Assembly: GCF_014648475.1 (NCBI RefSeq)
Contig: NZ_BMRE01000022.1
Span: 1 to 64,000, forward strand
Direction: 5' to 3'
Source: Lentzea flava
GTDB lineage: Bacteria; Actinomycetota; Actinomycetes; Mycobacteriales; Pseudonocardiaceae
DNA: 64,000 bases
The notes under the pieces were generated by a model. It saw nothing but the letters and a program-made list of their open reading frames with translations, was not told the origin of the DNA and did not search any database. Position numbers and translations under genes: made by a program. Position 1 is the first letter of the stretch, and each line of letters starts with the position of its first letter. Of the stretch, positions 48,481 to 56,944 are shown piece after piece.

Positions 48481-49854
48481 ATGAGCACGCTGACGTTTCT
48501 CGGTGGTACCGGAACGGTCACCGGCAGCAAGTTCCTGTTCGACACCGGCAAGTCCCAGGTGCTGGTGGACTGCGGCCTGTTCCAGGGCCTCGCACCGCTG
48601 CGCCGCAGGAACTGGCGTCAGCCGCCGCTCGACCTGGACCGGCTCGACGCGGTCGTGCTCACGCACGCTCATCTGGACCACTGCGGCTACCTGCCGGTCC
48701 TGGTGCGGCACGGCTGGCGGGGACCGGTGTTCACCACCGAGGGCACCGCCGACCTGGCGGGCATCGTGCTGGCCGACAGCGCGCACCTGATGATGGAGGA
48801 GGCCCGCCAGGCCAACGAGGCGGGCTGGACCAAGCACAAGCCGGCACTGCCGCTGTACGACGCCGACGACGCCGACCGGGCCGTGCGGCTGTTCCGCCCG
48901 ATCGACTTCGAGGCCGCGCGGTCCATCGCGGACGGCGTGACGCTCGAGTTCGGCAGGGCCGGTCACATCCTCGGCTCCGCGTGGGCGCACCTGACGATGG
49001 GCGACCGCAGCGTCGTCGTGAGCGGTGACATGGGCAGACGCGCCCACCGCGTGCTGCTGCCACCGCAGCCGCGACCCGCCTGCGACGCGTTGTTGCTCGA
49101 GTCGACCTACGGCGACCGGGCGCACGACGACGCCGCGGCGACGGCGTTGTTCGCGGAGACCATCCGGCGCACCGCGGCTCGGGGCGGCAGCGTGCTGATC
49201 CCCGCGTTCGCCGTCGACCGGACCGAGGTGATCCTGGTCGAGCTGACCAGGCTGGCGCGCGCGGGGGAGATCCCGGACCTGCCGGTCTTCGTCGACAGCC
49301 CCATGGCGCTCGCGTCGCTGCGGGTCTACCGCCAGGCGATCGCGAAGAGCTGGCCCGAGATCCGTCCCGAGCTCATGCACGGTGAGGACGCGTTCGATCC
49401 CGGCCGGCTCGCCGAACTCCACTCGGCGGCGCAGTCCATGCAGGTCAACGACCCCAGGCAGCCGTCGATCATCATCTCGGCGTCCGGCATGGCCACCGGC
49501 GGCCGCGTGCTGCACCACCTGAAGGCCATGCTGCCGAACAACCGGCACACGATCCTGATCGTCGGGTACGCGGCCGTCGGCACACGGGCGCGCAACCTCG
49601 TCGACGGCGCACGGGAGATCAAGATCCACGGCCGGTACGTGCCGGTGCGGGCCGAGGTGCGGGTGCTGGACGCGTTCAGCGCTCACGCTGACGCGGACGA
49701 GCTGCTGGAGTGGGCCACCAGCGGACCCGCCCCGGCCACGACCTACGCCGTGCACGGCGAGCCGGAGAGCGCGGCGACGCTGGCCGAGCGGCTGGAGACC
49801 GAGCACGGCTGGACGGCCGTCGTGCCCAGGGACGGCGAACGGGTCCTGGTCTGA
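48481..49854 (+). CDS. Metallo-beta-lactamase fold RNA-processing exonuclease (CPSF/beta-CASP family)
   Basis: A 457-residue MBL/beta-CASP protein. Metal motif LTHAHLDHCGYLP (about 60-72), further ligands in GRAGHILGSAW (about 159-169) and VSGDMG (about 180), the beta-CASP insert with LLLESTYGDRAH (about 203-214), and C-terminal SASGMATGGRVLHHL (about 336-350), FSAHADADEL (about 398-407) and YAVHGEPESA (about 422-431). Such enzymes cut or trim RNA. Similar genes occur in dormancy-type gene clusters, perhaps altering mRNA stability in resting cells. GAGGAGATCGACG precedes the ATG. It converges with the Acg gene with one base between stops. Confidence 0.88.
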   Translation: MSTLTFLGGTGTVTGSKFLFDTGKSQVLVDCGLFQGLAPLRRRNWRQPPLDLDRLDAVVLTHAHLDHCGYLPVLVRHGWRGPVFTTEGTADLAGIVLADSAHLMMEEARQANEAGWTKHKPALPLYDADDADRAVRLFRPIDFEAARSIADGVTLEFGRAGHILGSAWAHLTMGDRSVVVSGDMGRRAHRVLLPPQPRPACDALLLESTYGDRAHDDAAATALFAETIRRTAARGGSVLIPAFAVDRTEVILVELTRLARAGEIPDLPVFVDSPMALASLRVYRQAIAKSWPEIRPELMHGEDAFDPGRLAELHSAAQSMQVNDPRQPSIIISASGMATGGRVLHHLKAMLPNNRHTILIVGYAAVGTRARNLVDGAREIKIHGRYVPVRAEVRVLDAFSAHADADELLEWATSGPAPATTYAVHGEPESAATLAERLETEHGWTAVVPRDGERVLV

Positions 49855-49855
49855 G

Positions 49856-50851
49856 TCAGTTCGCCGAGTTCGTGGGTTCCATCAGCAGTTCGGTGACCGG
49901 TCGCCGCGGTGTGGCGGGGACCGGTGTGCTGTACCCGACGCGCAGCACCGCCTGCGGCACCAGCATCCCGCCCAGCGCCCGGCGCAGCTCCTCGCGCACG
50001 GTGCGCACCTCGACCGGCTGCGACATGAACGACGCCGACAGGCCGATGGTGGTGGCGGTCAGCAGGACGCGTTGCATCGCCTGCCCCGCCTGCAGCTCGC
50101 CGAGCGGTCCGTCGTAGAACGAGCAGACGACCACGACCAGCGGGTTGGACTCGTAGTCCTTGCCCTCGGGACGCGCATCGGCGGAGAAGTCGCGGAACAT
50201 CCACTCGTCCTGGGCCTCCGGCCGGAATCCGGCGGAGGCGGGCGGCACGCCGTCGGTCGCGTCCGGCCGGTGCCCGGTGAAGGACCGCAGTTCGGCCAGC
50301 ACGCCGGGATCCTGCTGCTGGATCCGGTGGGCGCGCAGCACGAACTCCTTCATCCTGGCGACCTCCTGCCGCGTGTCGACGACGTGCAGCCAGGAGCGTT
50401 CCAGCTCGGCCGCGCGGACCAGCGCGTGCCGGTGCCGACCGTCCACACCGGACTCGAAGAACGGGCGCCGGTTGGTGCGGCGCGCGGGCACGGCTCTGAG
50501 CAGGTCGCGCATCTCGTCGTCGGGCCGGACCGTTCCGCCCCGCCGCACGGTGGCCAGCGCGCCAGGAGCGTCCTTGCCGGGCAGGAGGGTGACGAGCGGC
50601 CGGATCCCGAACCCCTGCAGTGCCACCCGGAGGTTGAACAACGCGGCACCGCAGGACAGCCGCAGCTCCCGGTCCTCCGGGTCGGTGGCTGGCAGCGTGC
50701 GCTCGTTGTCGGCGTGCAGCTCGATGCGGTCGTCCAGGACCCGGAACCGCCACGGCTGGGTGTTGTGGACGGACGGCGCGAGGGACGCGGCGTGGAGGGC
50801 GGCCTCCACCTGGTCCGCGGTCAGCCCCAGTGCTGCGGTCAGTTCGGCCAT
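49856..50851 (-). CDS. Acg family nitroreductase-like flavin-binding protein
   Basis: A 331-residue member of the Acg (Rv2032) family: two nitroreductase-like lobes in one chain that bind FMN but close the active site with a lid, possibly a flavin store. Marks: AASLAPSVHNTQPWRF (about 23-38), LRLSCGAALFNLRVAL (about 64-79), RRTNRRPFFE (about 124-133) and the C-terminal GYSTPVPATPRRPVTELL. ATG 50851 is chosen over the GTG at 50902: GGGG lies at proper distance, and a DosR-like box would be only 22 bases from 50902 but 73 from 50851. Acg genes are classic DosR targets. Confidence 0.83.
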   Translation of the reverse strand: MAELTAALGLTADQVEAALHAASLAPSVHNTQPWRFRVLDDRIELHADNERTLPATDPEDRELRLSCGAALFNLRVALQGFGIRPLVTLLPGKDAPGALATVRRGGTVRPDDEMRDLLRAVPARRTNRRPFFESGVDGRHRHALVRAAELERSWLHVVDTRQEVARMKEFVLRAHRIQQQDPGVLAELRSFTGHRPDATDGVPPASAGFRPEAQDEWMFRDFSADARPEGKDYESNPLVVVVCSFYDGPLGELQAGQAMQRVLLTATTIGLSASFMSQPVEVRTVREELRRALGGMLVPQAVLRVGYSTPVPATPRRPVTELLMEPTNSAN

Positions 50852-50923
50852 CCCCGTCACCCCGTTGTCCTCGTGCGTTCGTGTCGTTGCCGCCACTGTC
50901 ACCCGTTCGCGGGGCGGTCCCCA

Positions 50924-50937
50924 GCGCCGAAGGTCCC
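50924..50937. promoter_or_regulatory. DosR-like box between the Acg and dosS genes
   Basis: GCGCCGAAGGTCCC has a strong right arm. It lies 53 bases before the dosS-like start at 50990 and 73 before the Acg start. GGGACT at 50947-50952 may be an additional half-site. Confidence 0.5.
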
Positions 50938-50989
50938 GACCTGGCAGGGACTGCTTGGCGTCGCAAGCACCTCATGACAGGGTTGATCC

Positions 50990-52669
50990 ATGACGGGTTC
51001 AGCTGAGAGCCAGTCGCGCAGTCTGCTGGGCGGGTTGAGATTGGACGACCTGCTCGACGAGATGCGCGAGCGACTGGCCGAGATCGGGTCGACGCGGGAC
51101 AAGATGCAGGGCCTGCTCGACGCCGTGCTGGCGGTCGGCGCCGGCCTCGAGCTGGACTCCACCCTCCAGCGCATCGTCCAGGCCGCCACCGAGCTGGTGG
51201 GGGCCCGCTACGGCGCTTTGGGTGTTCTCGGCCAGCGCGACAACCTCTCGCAGTTCGTCTACGTCGGCATCGACGCGGAGACGCGCGCGAAGATGGGCCA
51301 CCTGCCGGAGGGCAAGGGCCTGCTCGGACTGCTGATCAAGGACCCGAGGGCGATCCGCCTGCACGACCTCGCCGAGCACTCGGCGTCCGTGGGCTTCCCG
51401 CCCAACCACCCGCCGATGCACAGCTTCCTCGGCGTGCCCGTGCGCGTGCGCGACGAGGTGTTCGGCAACCTGTACATGACCGAGAAGAGGGGCGACGTCG
51501 ACTTCACGCCCGACGACGAGGTGGTGCTGGAGGCGCTCGCGGCCGCCGCGGGTGTGGCCATCGAGAACGCCCGCCTGTTCGAACGGTCGCGGCTGCGCGA
51601 ACGCTGGCTGGAGGCGACCGCGGAGATCAACTCGCAGCTGCTGGGCGGGGCGTCGGCCGACGACGCTCTCCAGCTCATCGCCCAGCGCTCCGTCGAGCTG
51701 GCCGGCGCGTCGAGCTCGGTGGTGCTGCTCGCCGACGGCGCGGAGCGGCTGCTGCGCCCGGTGGCGCAGGCAGGCGTCGGGCTGATCGAGGGCACGCTGG
51801 ACCCGAAGGGCACCGTGCTCGGCGAGGTGCTCGACTCCGGCGCGCCGGTCCTGGTCGAGGACGTGGACACCCTGTTCGGCGTCGACGGACCGGAGCTCGG
51901 CGCCTGCGTGATCGTGCCGATGCGTGCGGGCGCGACCGTCAGCGGCCTGCTGGTGACGGTGCGGGAGAAGGGCGCCGCGCACTTCGGGCCGGATCTCATG
52001 CCGTTGCTCGCCTCGCTGGCGGACCAGGCGGTCGTGGCGCTGGAGTTCGCCGAGAACCAGAACGCGCGGCGCATGGTCGACGTGCTGGAGGACCGCGACC
52101 GCATCGCCCGCGACCTGCACGACCACGTGATCCAGCGGCTGTTCGCCACCGGCATGAGCCTGCAGGGCGCGCTGACCTGGGTGAACCACCCCGAGGCCAA
52201 GCGGCGGGTGCAGAAGGCCGTCAACAGCCTCGACGAGACGGTGCTGGAGATCCGCACGTCGATCTTCGACCTGCAGGCCGCCGACGACGACACCGGCCTG
52301 CGCCGCAGGCTGCTCGACATCGTCGCCGAGCTGACCGACGACGCGCCGGTGTCGCCCGCGGTCAGGATGAGCGGCACCATCGACAACCTGGTGCCCGACC
52401 ACATCGGCGAGCACGCGGAGGCCGTGGTCAGGGAACTCGTCAGCAACGCGGTGCGGCACGCCCGTGCCACCGAGATGACGCTCACCGTGGAGGCGGGCGA
52501 CGCCCTGGTCATCAGCATGGTGGACAACGGCGTCGGCATGCCGCCGCACGTCGCGCGCAGCGGCCTGCGCAACGTGGAGCAGCGGGCGGCCGGCTACGGC
52601 GGCACCTGCACCGTGGCGGACGAACCCCGCGGCGGTACCCGCGTGACCTGGCAGGTGCCCCTCGACTAG
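50990..52669 (+). CDS. dosS: DosS/DevS-like GAF sensor histidine kinase
   Basis: A 559-residue cytosolic kinase. GAF-A (about 55-195) carries the segment GFPPNHPPMHSFLGVPVRVRD (split); in M. tuberculosis DosS/DosT the haem-binding His lies in the matching HPPM region, and His140 here is in that place, so O2/NO/CO or redox sensing through haem is expected. GAF-B covers about 215-355. The dimerisation/phosphoacceptor box RDLHDHVIQRLF places the phosphorylated His at 377, and the HATPase (about 430-555) has VRELVSNAVRHA, DNGVGMP and GLRNVEQRA. The partner regulator is encoded tail to tail at 52781. A DosR-like box 53 bases upstream suggests autoregulation. Confidence 0.93.
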   Translation: MTGSAESQSRSLLGGLRLDDLLDEMRERLAEIGSTRDKMQGLLDAVLAVGAGLELDSTLQRIVQAATELVGARYGALGVLGQRDNLSQFVYVGIDAETRAKMGHLPEGKGLLGLLIKDPRAIRLHDLAEHSASVGFPPNHPPMHSFLGVPVRVRDEVFGNLYMTEKRGDVDFTPDDEVVLEALAAAAGVAIENARLFERSRLRERWLEATAEINSQLLGGASADDALQLIAQRSVELAGASSSVVLLADGAERLLRPVAQAGVGLIEGTLDPKGTVLGEVLDSGAPVLVEDVDTLFGVDGPELGACVIVPMRAGATVSGLLVTVREKGAAHFGPDLMPLLASLADQAVVALEFAENQNARRMVDVLEDRDRIARDLHDHVIQRLFATGMSLQGALTWVNHPEAKRRVQKAVNSLDETVLEIRTSIFDLQAADDDTGLRRRLLDIVAELTDDAPVSPAVRMSGTIDNLVPDHIGEHAEAVVRELVSNAVRHARATEMTLTVEAGDALVISMVDNGVGMPPHVARSGLRNVEQRAAGYGGTCTVADEPRGGTRVTWQVPLD

Positions 52670-52673
52670 CGCC

Positions 52674-52691
52674 TGTGCCGAAGCCGGCACA
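52674..52691. terminator. Hairpin between the convergent dosS and dosR genes
   Basis: TGTGCCG (52674-52680) pairs with CGGCACA (52685-52691) around an AAGC loop, four bases after the dosS stop. It is a short candidate terminator. Confidence 0.45.
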
Positions 52692-52780
52692 ACCCTGCTG
52701 ACGGTTGGCACGCCCCGCGTGTCACGAAATGGTGCGGGTGAGGTGCTTGTGGGTGAACGGTGGCCACTTCGAGACAGGAC

Positions 52781-53437
52781 CTAACCGTCCTCGCGCGGTG
52801 CGGGCTTGTTCGAGAGCTTCGACGCGAGCACCGCGGCCTGGGTGCGGCGCTCCAGCCCGAGCTTGGCGAGCAGGTGCGAGACGTAGTTCTTCACCGTCTT
52901 CTCGGCGAGGAACATCTGGTCCGCGATCTGCCGGTTGGTGAGGCCCTGGCCGATCAGGTCGAGCACCGTGCGCTCCTGCTCGGTGAGCATGCGCACCGGG
53001 TCGCCCTGCTCGCGTTCCCGCCGGATCCGGTTGAGCAGCGCGGCCGTCGAGCGCGCGTCCAGCAGTGAGCCACCCGCGGCGACGGTCTTCACGGCGTTGG
53101 TGAGGTCGCTGCCGACGATCCGCTTCAGCACGAAGCCGGAGGCGCCCGCCATGATGGCGTCGAACAACGCCTCGTCGTCGGTGAACGACGTCAGCATCAG
53201 GCACTTGAGGTCGGGCAGCCGCGACATCAGCTCGCGGCACAGCTCGATGCCGTTGCCGTCGGGCAGCCGCACGTCGAGGACGGCGACATCCGGGTTCACC
53301 GCGGGCACCCTGGTCAGCGCCTCGGTGACCGAGGACGCCTCGCCGACGACCTCCAGGTCCTCCTGGGCGCTGAGCAGCTCTCTGATCCCGACGCGGACCA
53401 CCTCGTGGTCGTCCACCAGGAAGACTCGCGCGGCCAC
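52781..53437 (-). CDS. dosR: DosR/DevR-like response regulator
   Basis: A 218-residue NarL/LuxR-type regulator. Receiver: VFLVDDHEVV at the N-terminus, phosphorylated Asp55 in VAVLDVRLPDGNGIELC, MLTSFTDDE, and Lys in FVLKRI. DNA-binding domain: LTEQERTVLDLIGQGLTNRQIA, then MFLAEKTVKNYVSHLLAKLG; the recognition helix residues K-T-V-K-N are those of M. tuberculosis DosR, fitting recognition of GGGAC-type boxes in this window. GTG 53437 is preferred to the GTG at 53446 because GAGAGGTGG is at the right distance. A box at 53501 suggests autoregulation. It lies downstream of the DUF1876 and SHOCT genes on the same strand and may also be read from their promoter. Confidence 0.93.
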   Translation of the reverse strand: MAARVFLVDDHEVVRVGIRELLSAQEDLEVVGEASSVTEALTRVPAVNPDVAVLDVRLPDGNGIELCRELMSRLPDLKCLMLTSFTDDEALFDAIMAGASGFVLKRIVGSDLTNAVKTVAAGGSLLDARSTAALLNRIRREREQGDPVRMLTEQERTVLDLIGQGLTNRQIADQMFLAEKTVKNYVSHLLAKLGLERRTQAAVLASKLSNKPAPREDG

Positions 53438-53500
53438 GGCTACCACCTCTCGTTCACCGACATCGAGTTGAACGATCCCTCACCCGGATGGTCGCACACA

Positions 53501-53514
53501 GGGACCAAAGACTC
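53501..53514. promoter_or_regulatory. DosR-like box upstream of dosR
   Basis: GGGACCAAAGACTC lies 64 bases before the dosR start and directly after the stop of the SHOCT gene, pointing to self-control of the regulator. Confidence 0.6.
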
Positions 53515-53517
53515 TGA

Positions 53518-53736
53518 TCATCTGGATCGCAAGGTCTTTCGCACGCGATCGAACTCGTCGGTGTCGATCTCACCCTTGGCCAGCCGCTCCTCGAGGATGC
53601 GCACCGCGGTGCCGTCGTGCCTGCGCAGCAGCACGACGACGATCGTGAGCAGACCTCCCCAGAACACGATCATGCTCAGGATCATGACGAGGAAGCCGCC
53701 CCAGCCCATGGGACCGCCGCCGTAGTACGGGTACAT
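53518..53736 (-). CDS. SHOCT-domain small membrane protein
   Basis: A 72-residue protein: a Tyr/Gly-rich N-terminus (MYPYYGGGPMGWGG), one membrane segment (FLVMILSMIVFWGGLLTIVVVLL, split by G-G), and a C-terminal SHOCT helix hairpin (AVRILEERLAKGEIDTDEFDRVRKTL). SHOCT motifs are thought to mediate oligomerisation. A GTG one codon earlier (53739) is an equally good start, with GAGGAG six bases before it. It lies 13 bases after the DUF1876 gene and probably shares its transcript. Confidence 0.75.
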   Translation of the reverse strand: MYPYYGGGPMGWGGFLVMILSMIVFWGGLLTIVVVLLRRHDGTAVRILEERLAKGEIDTDEFDRVRKTLRSR

Positions 53737-53749
53737 CACGGTGTTCTCC

Positions 53750-54019
53750 TCACTCGGTCAGCTGGGCGGGGACGTGGGTGACGCCCTCGATGTCGTTGGC
53801 GGCGGCGTCCAGCAGCAGGTGCGCGAGGTCGGACGGCGCGCGGGACGCGGCGAGCTCGTCACCGATCTCCGGGACGTCGCGGTCGGCGGGGTTGAGCCGG
53901 GCCAGGCCGACACCGACCAGGTGGGTCCTGTCGTCGGTGTGCAGGCGTGCCTCCGCCCTCGTGCGCGACTCGTGCTCGTCGATGCGGATCTCGACCGTCC
54001 ACTTCTTGGCGGTGCTCAT
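53750..54019 (-). CDS. DUF1876 protein (Rv1738 family), putative hibernation-type factor
   Basis: An 89-residue protein that follows M. tuberculosis Rv1738 closely: WTVEIRIDEHESRTRAEARL, then LVGVGLARLNPADRDVPEIG and a C-terminal helix LAHLLLDAAANDIEGVTHVPAQL. Rv1738 is among the most strongly DosR-induced genes, and its structure was reported to resemble ribosome hibernation factors. With the HPF-like gene at 17935 this window would hold two such proteins. ATG 54019 has GAGGAGGTTCC before it; a DosR-like box lies 56 bases upstream. Confidence 0.88.
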   Translation of the reverse strand: MSTAKKWTVEIRIDEHESRTRAEARLHTDDRTHLVGVGLARLNPADRDVPEIGDELAASRAPSDLAHLLLDAAANDIEGVTHVPAQLTE

Positions 54020-54074
54020 GGAACCTCCTCGTCCTGGGAGTTCCAGGTTCGGCCGCCGCACCGGCGTGCGCGCA

Positions 54075-54088
54075 GAGTCCAAGGGCCT
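54075..54088. promoter_or_regulatory. DosR-like box between the DUF1876 and Acg-like genes
   Basis: GAGTCCAAGGGCCT, 56 bases from the DUF1876 start and 59 bases from the ATG at 54148, so it is centred almost exactly between the two divergent genes. Confidence 0.6.
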
Positions 54089-54147
54089 GCACCGGGCGAG
54101 ACCGTCCGCCCTGTCGGACCCACCCGCGGTGGCCGGATCGTCGAGAC

Positions 54148-54840
54148 ATGCGCTGGAGTCCCGCCGAAGCGGCGGAAATCGTGGAAGCGGCCAGGAACGC
54201 GCCCGTCTACAGCGGGAGCAAGCCGTGGGTGCTGGAGCTGCACGGGCGATCGGTCTACCTGTACGAGGTCGCGCAGAAGTCGCTGCACGACCCGCTGGGG
54301 ATGGACCGCCTGCTCACGTGCGGCGCGGCGCTCGAACACGTCGTGCTGGCCGTCCGGTCCTGCGGGTGGCACGCGAAGGTCGTGTTCCCGCACGACTACG
54401 CCAACCCGGACCTGATCGCCGTCGTCAAGGCGGACGGCAAGCAGCCGCCGACACCGCAGGAGCTGAGCCAGCACCGCGCCATGCTGCTGCGCGACGGCAC
54501 GGGCGACGGCGACGCCCGCGAGCTCGTGTACGCCAACCACTGGGCCGGCACGGAACTGCACCCCGTCACCGAGGACACGCTCGTCGTCGTGACGGTGGGC
54601 GACGGACGGCCCGACCACATCCGCGGTGGCGCCGCCCTGGAAGCCGCCGTGCTCGCCGCGCGGGCGGCTGGCATGCGCGTACGGCCCGTCGTGCACCTCA
54701 TGCACCGCCAGGAGTGGCGCGCCGGCCTGATCGAACGCCACGGCCTGGCGGGCTACCCGCAGGCCGTGCTGGTCGTGGGTGCCAAGGACCCGGACGGCGC
54801 GGGACCAACGACCGCGTCCACGGGCGCGACGCGTTCCTAG
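54148..54840 (+). CDS. Short Acg-like (nitroreductase-related) protein
   Basis: A 230-residue relative of the Acg/Rv3131 group. It begins with the flavin-lobe pattern AEIVEAARNAPVYSGSKPWVLEL (split), has LTCGAALEHVVLAVRSCGWHA (about 59-79), and ends with ALEAAVLAARAAGMRVRPVVH and YPQAVLVVGAKDP. It is about 100 residues shorter than the full Acg protein at 49856, missing the segment with the RRTNRR motif, so FMN binding may differ. The ATG at 54148 is 59 bases from a DosR-like box. The CBS gene follows after 28 bases. Confidence 0.72.
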   Translation: MRWSPAEAAEIVEAARNAPVYSGSKPWVLELHGRSVYLYEVAQKSLHDPLGMDRLLTCGAALEHVVLAVRSCGWHAKVVFPHDYANPDLIAVVKADGKQPPTPQELSQHRAMLLRDGTGDGDARELVYANHWAGTELHPVTEDTLVVVTVGDGRPDHIRGGAALEAAVLAARAAGMRVRPVVHLMHRQEWRAGLIERHGLAGYPQAVLVVGAKDPDGAGPTTASTGATRS

Positions 54841-54868
54841 CGTCGCAAACGACGAAGGGAGGAGCGCC

Positions 54869-55438
54869 ATGCGTGCTCGCGACATCATGACGAGTCCGGC
54901 CATCACGGTGACACCGGAGGTACCCGTGCGCGGCGCGGCGGCGCTGCTCGTGTCGCACGGCTTCACCGCGCTGCCCGTGGTGGACGGCGACAAGAGGTTG
55001 ATCGGCATCGTGACCGAGGCCGACCTGCTGCGCAACGGCTACGTCGACGAGACCCGCGGCAGCACCGTGGGCGACGTGATGACCACACCGGCGTTCGCGA
55101 TGGACGGCGGTGCGCAGGCGGAGGTGCTCGCCCGCGTGATGCTGGACGACCACGTGCGCTGCGTCCCGATCGTGGACGGCTCGAAGGTCCTCGGCGTGGT
55201 GACCCGGCGCGATCTCGTGCGCGCGCTGGCCCGCACGGACACGACCGTGTCGGCGGAGGTCCAGCACGTGCTCGACATCTACGGCGGCGGTCGCAAGTGG
55301 ACGGTCGCGGTCCAGGACGGCGAGGCCGTCATCGCGGCGGAGAACCCGGACGAGGAGACCGAACGGGTGCTGACCGCACTCGCCGGTTCCGTGCACGGCG
55401 TTCTGCGCGTGCGCGTGCTGACAGGAGGAAAGCGATGA
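54869..55438 (+). CDS. CBS-domain pair protein with BON-like C-terminus
   Basis: A 189-residue paralogue of the protein at 871-1440: first CBS opens with MTSPAITVTPEVPVRGAA and closes with GIVTEADLLRNG; second opens MTTPAFAMDGG and closes GVVTRRDLVRAL (about 70-120). The C-terminal ~60 residues (RKWTVAVQDGEAVIA, GSVHGVLRVRVLTG) are BON-like. AAGGGAGGAGCGCC precedes the ATG. It is coupled by ATGA to the tandem Usp gene, so the two probably act in the same response. Confidence 0.87.
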   Translation: MRARDIMTSPAITVTPEVPVRGAAALLVSHGFTALPVVDGDKRLIGIVTEADLLRNGYVDETRGSTVGDVMTTPAFAMDGGAQAEVLARVMLDDHVRCVPIVDGSKVLGVVTRRDLVRALARTDTTVSAEVQHVLDIYGGGRKWTVAVQDGEAVIAAENPDEETERVLTALAGSVHGVLRVRVLTGGKR

Positions 55439-56313
55439 AGGGACCGTCCGCCCCGGTGGTCGTCGGTGTCGACGGCTCGTCGTCCGCGCTCGCCGCGGTG
55501 CGCTGGGCCGCCGCCGACTGCGCCCGCCACCACACCCCGCTCCGGCTGGTGCACGGGTACTCCCTGCCCACCAGGGGATATCCGGAGATCGTGCTGACCG
55601 GCAACGAGGTCAGGCGCGCCATCGAGGAGCAGGCCCAGGACTGGCTGACCGAGGCCGTCGCCGCCGCTCGTGCCGTCGCCCCCGGCGTCGAGGTGACCAC
55701 GGAGGTCGTCGGTGACGCCGTGAACCACCTGCTGATCGAGGAGTCGCGCGACGCCAGGCTGATGGTCCTTGGCTCGCAGGGACTCGGCAACGTGACGGGC
55801 CTGCTGGTCGGCTCCACGGCACTCGCCCTGGCGTCGCACGGGAAGTGCCCGCTCGTCGTCGTGCGCGGCGCCGAGGTGCCCGGCGGCCCGGTCGTGGCCG
55901 GCGTGGACGGCTCCCCGACGAGCGAGGCCGCGCTCGCGTTCGCCTTCGAGGCGGCGTCGATGCGCGAGTGCCCGCTGACCGTCGTGATGTGCTGGCAGGA
56001 CTTCATGGTGGAGAGCGCCTACACGGCGACCCCGCTCACCGTCGACTGGGGCCAGGTCGAGTCCGAGGAACAACGGCTCCTGGCGCAACGGCTCGCCGGG
56101 TGGCAGGAGAAGTACCCGGACGTCCCGGTGCACCGCGTGGTGGTGCGGGACCGTCCGGTGAGGGCCCTCATGAGGTACGGCGCCGAAGCACGGCTCGTGG
56201 TTGTGGGCAGCCACGGGCACGGCGGGTTCGCCGGCATGCTGCTCGGGTCGACGAGCCAGGCGCTCGTCTACAACGCCCCGTGCCCGCTGGCGATCGTGCG
56301 CCCTGCCGAGTGA
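55435..56313 (+). CDS. Tandem universal stress protein
   Basis: A 292-residue protein with two complete Usp domains (about 5-147 and 150-291). Both keep the ATP loop: GSQGLGNVTGLLVGST and GSHGHGGFAGMLLGST. Both open with the usual strand (VVGVDGSSSALAAVRWA and VVAGVDGSPTSEAALAF). It is the size of the tandem Usp proteins of the M. tuberculosis DosR regulon (for example Rv2005c, Rv1996), which bind ATP and influence growth arrest. ATGA overlap with the CBS gene; a strong hairpin follows the stop. Confidence 0.92.
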   Translation: MKGPSAPVVVGVDGSSSALAAVRWAAADCARHHTPLRLVHGYSLPTRGYPEIVLTGNEVRRAIEEQAQDWLTEAVAAARAVAPGVEVTTEVVGDAVNHLLIEESRDARLMVLGSQGLGNVTGLLVGSTALALASHGKCPLVVVRGAEVPGGPVVAGVDGSPTSEAALAFAFEAASMRECPLTVVMCWQDFMVESAYTATPLTVDWGQVESEEQRLLAQRLAGWQEKYPDVPVHRVVVRDRPVRALMRYGAEARLVVVGSHGHGGFAGMLLGSTSQALVYNAPCPLAIVRPAE

Positions 56314-56320
56314 GTGGGAT

Positions 56321-56354
56321 CGAGGCGGCCTCTCGGTGGCGGGAGGCCGCCTCG
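56321..56354. terminator. Hairpin between convergent Usp genes
   Basis: CGAGGCGGCCTC (56321-56332) is the reverse complement of 56343-56354, with a ten-base loop. It lies seven bases after the tandem Usp stop and ends four bases before the stop of the convergent Usp gene, fitting a bidirectional terminator. Confidence 0.75.
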
Positions 56355-56358
56355 GCGT

Positions 56359-56805
56359 TCATCGGGCCGCGTGCGGCGGGATGACGACGACCGGGCATTC
56401 GGCGTCGCGCAGGCACTTCGCGGCCACACCGCCCAGCAACGCCTGAGCCAGCGCGCCATGCCCGTGCGTGCCGATGACGAGCAGCTCGGCGTGCTTGGAC
56501 GCCTCCGCGAGGTGGTCCGCCGCATCACCCACCACGACCGTCTCGGCGACGTCCGGCGCACCGGGCACGGCGGCGCGCGCCTGCTCGACGGCCCTGTGCA
56601 GGTCGCGGGCGGGGTGCCGGTGCGGCTGTTCGCCGTACGGGTGCAGGCCCATCGACGTCGCCGGCACGAACGCGGGTTCCTGGTGGTAGGCGAGCACGGC
56701 CTCCACCCTCGCGCCGAAGCGCACCGCTTCCTTCAACGCCCACCGCAGCGCGGCGCCCGACTGCTCGGAGCCGTCCACTCCCACCAGGATCACGGGTGTC
56801 CTCAT
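56359..56805 (-). CDS. Universal stress protein
   Basis: A 148-residue single Usp domain. Opening strand ILVGVDGSEQSGAALRWAL, and ATP loop GTHGHGALAQALLGGV (about 112-127) with Gly-Gly in place of Gly-Ser. The ATG at 56805 follows GGGAGAAGAC. A DosR-like box lies 55 bases upstream and may be shared with the divergent DUF1918 gene. Confidence 0.9.
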   Translation of the reverse strand: MRTPVILVGVDGSEQSGAALRWALKEAVRFGARVEAVLAYHQEPAFVPATSMGLHPYGEQPHRHPARDLHRAVEQARAAVPGAPDVAETVVVGDAADHLAEASKHAELLVIGTHGHGALAQALLGGVAAKCLRDAECPVVVIPPHAAR

Positions 56806-56859
56806 CGTCTTCTCCCATCGCTTGGCACGAGCGTCGCCGCCGGGACCGGCCGGCTGGCA

Positions 56860-56873
56860 GGGACCAACGTCAT
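56860..56873. promoter_or_regulatory. DosR-like box between the Usp and DUF1918 genes
   Basis: GGGACCAACGTCAT has a strong left arm, 55 bases from the Usp start at 56805 and 71 from the ATG at 56945. Confidence 0.5.
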
Positions 56874-56944
56874 GAGACGGCCGAGCCCATCCGCACTGCT
56901 GACGCGGACGCCTCGGGGCGAACCTCGTCCGGAGGAGGTTCGCG

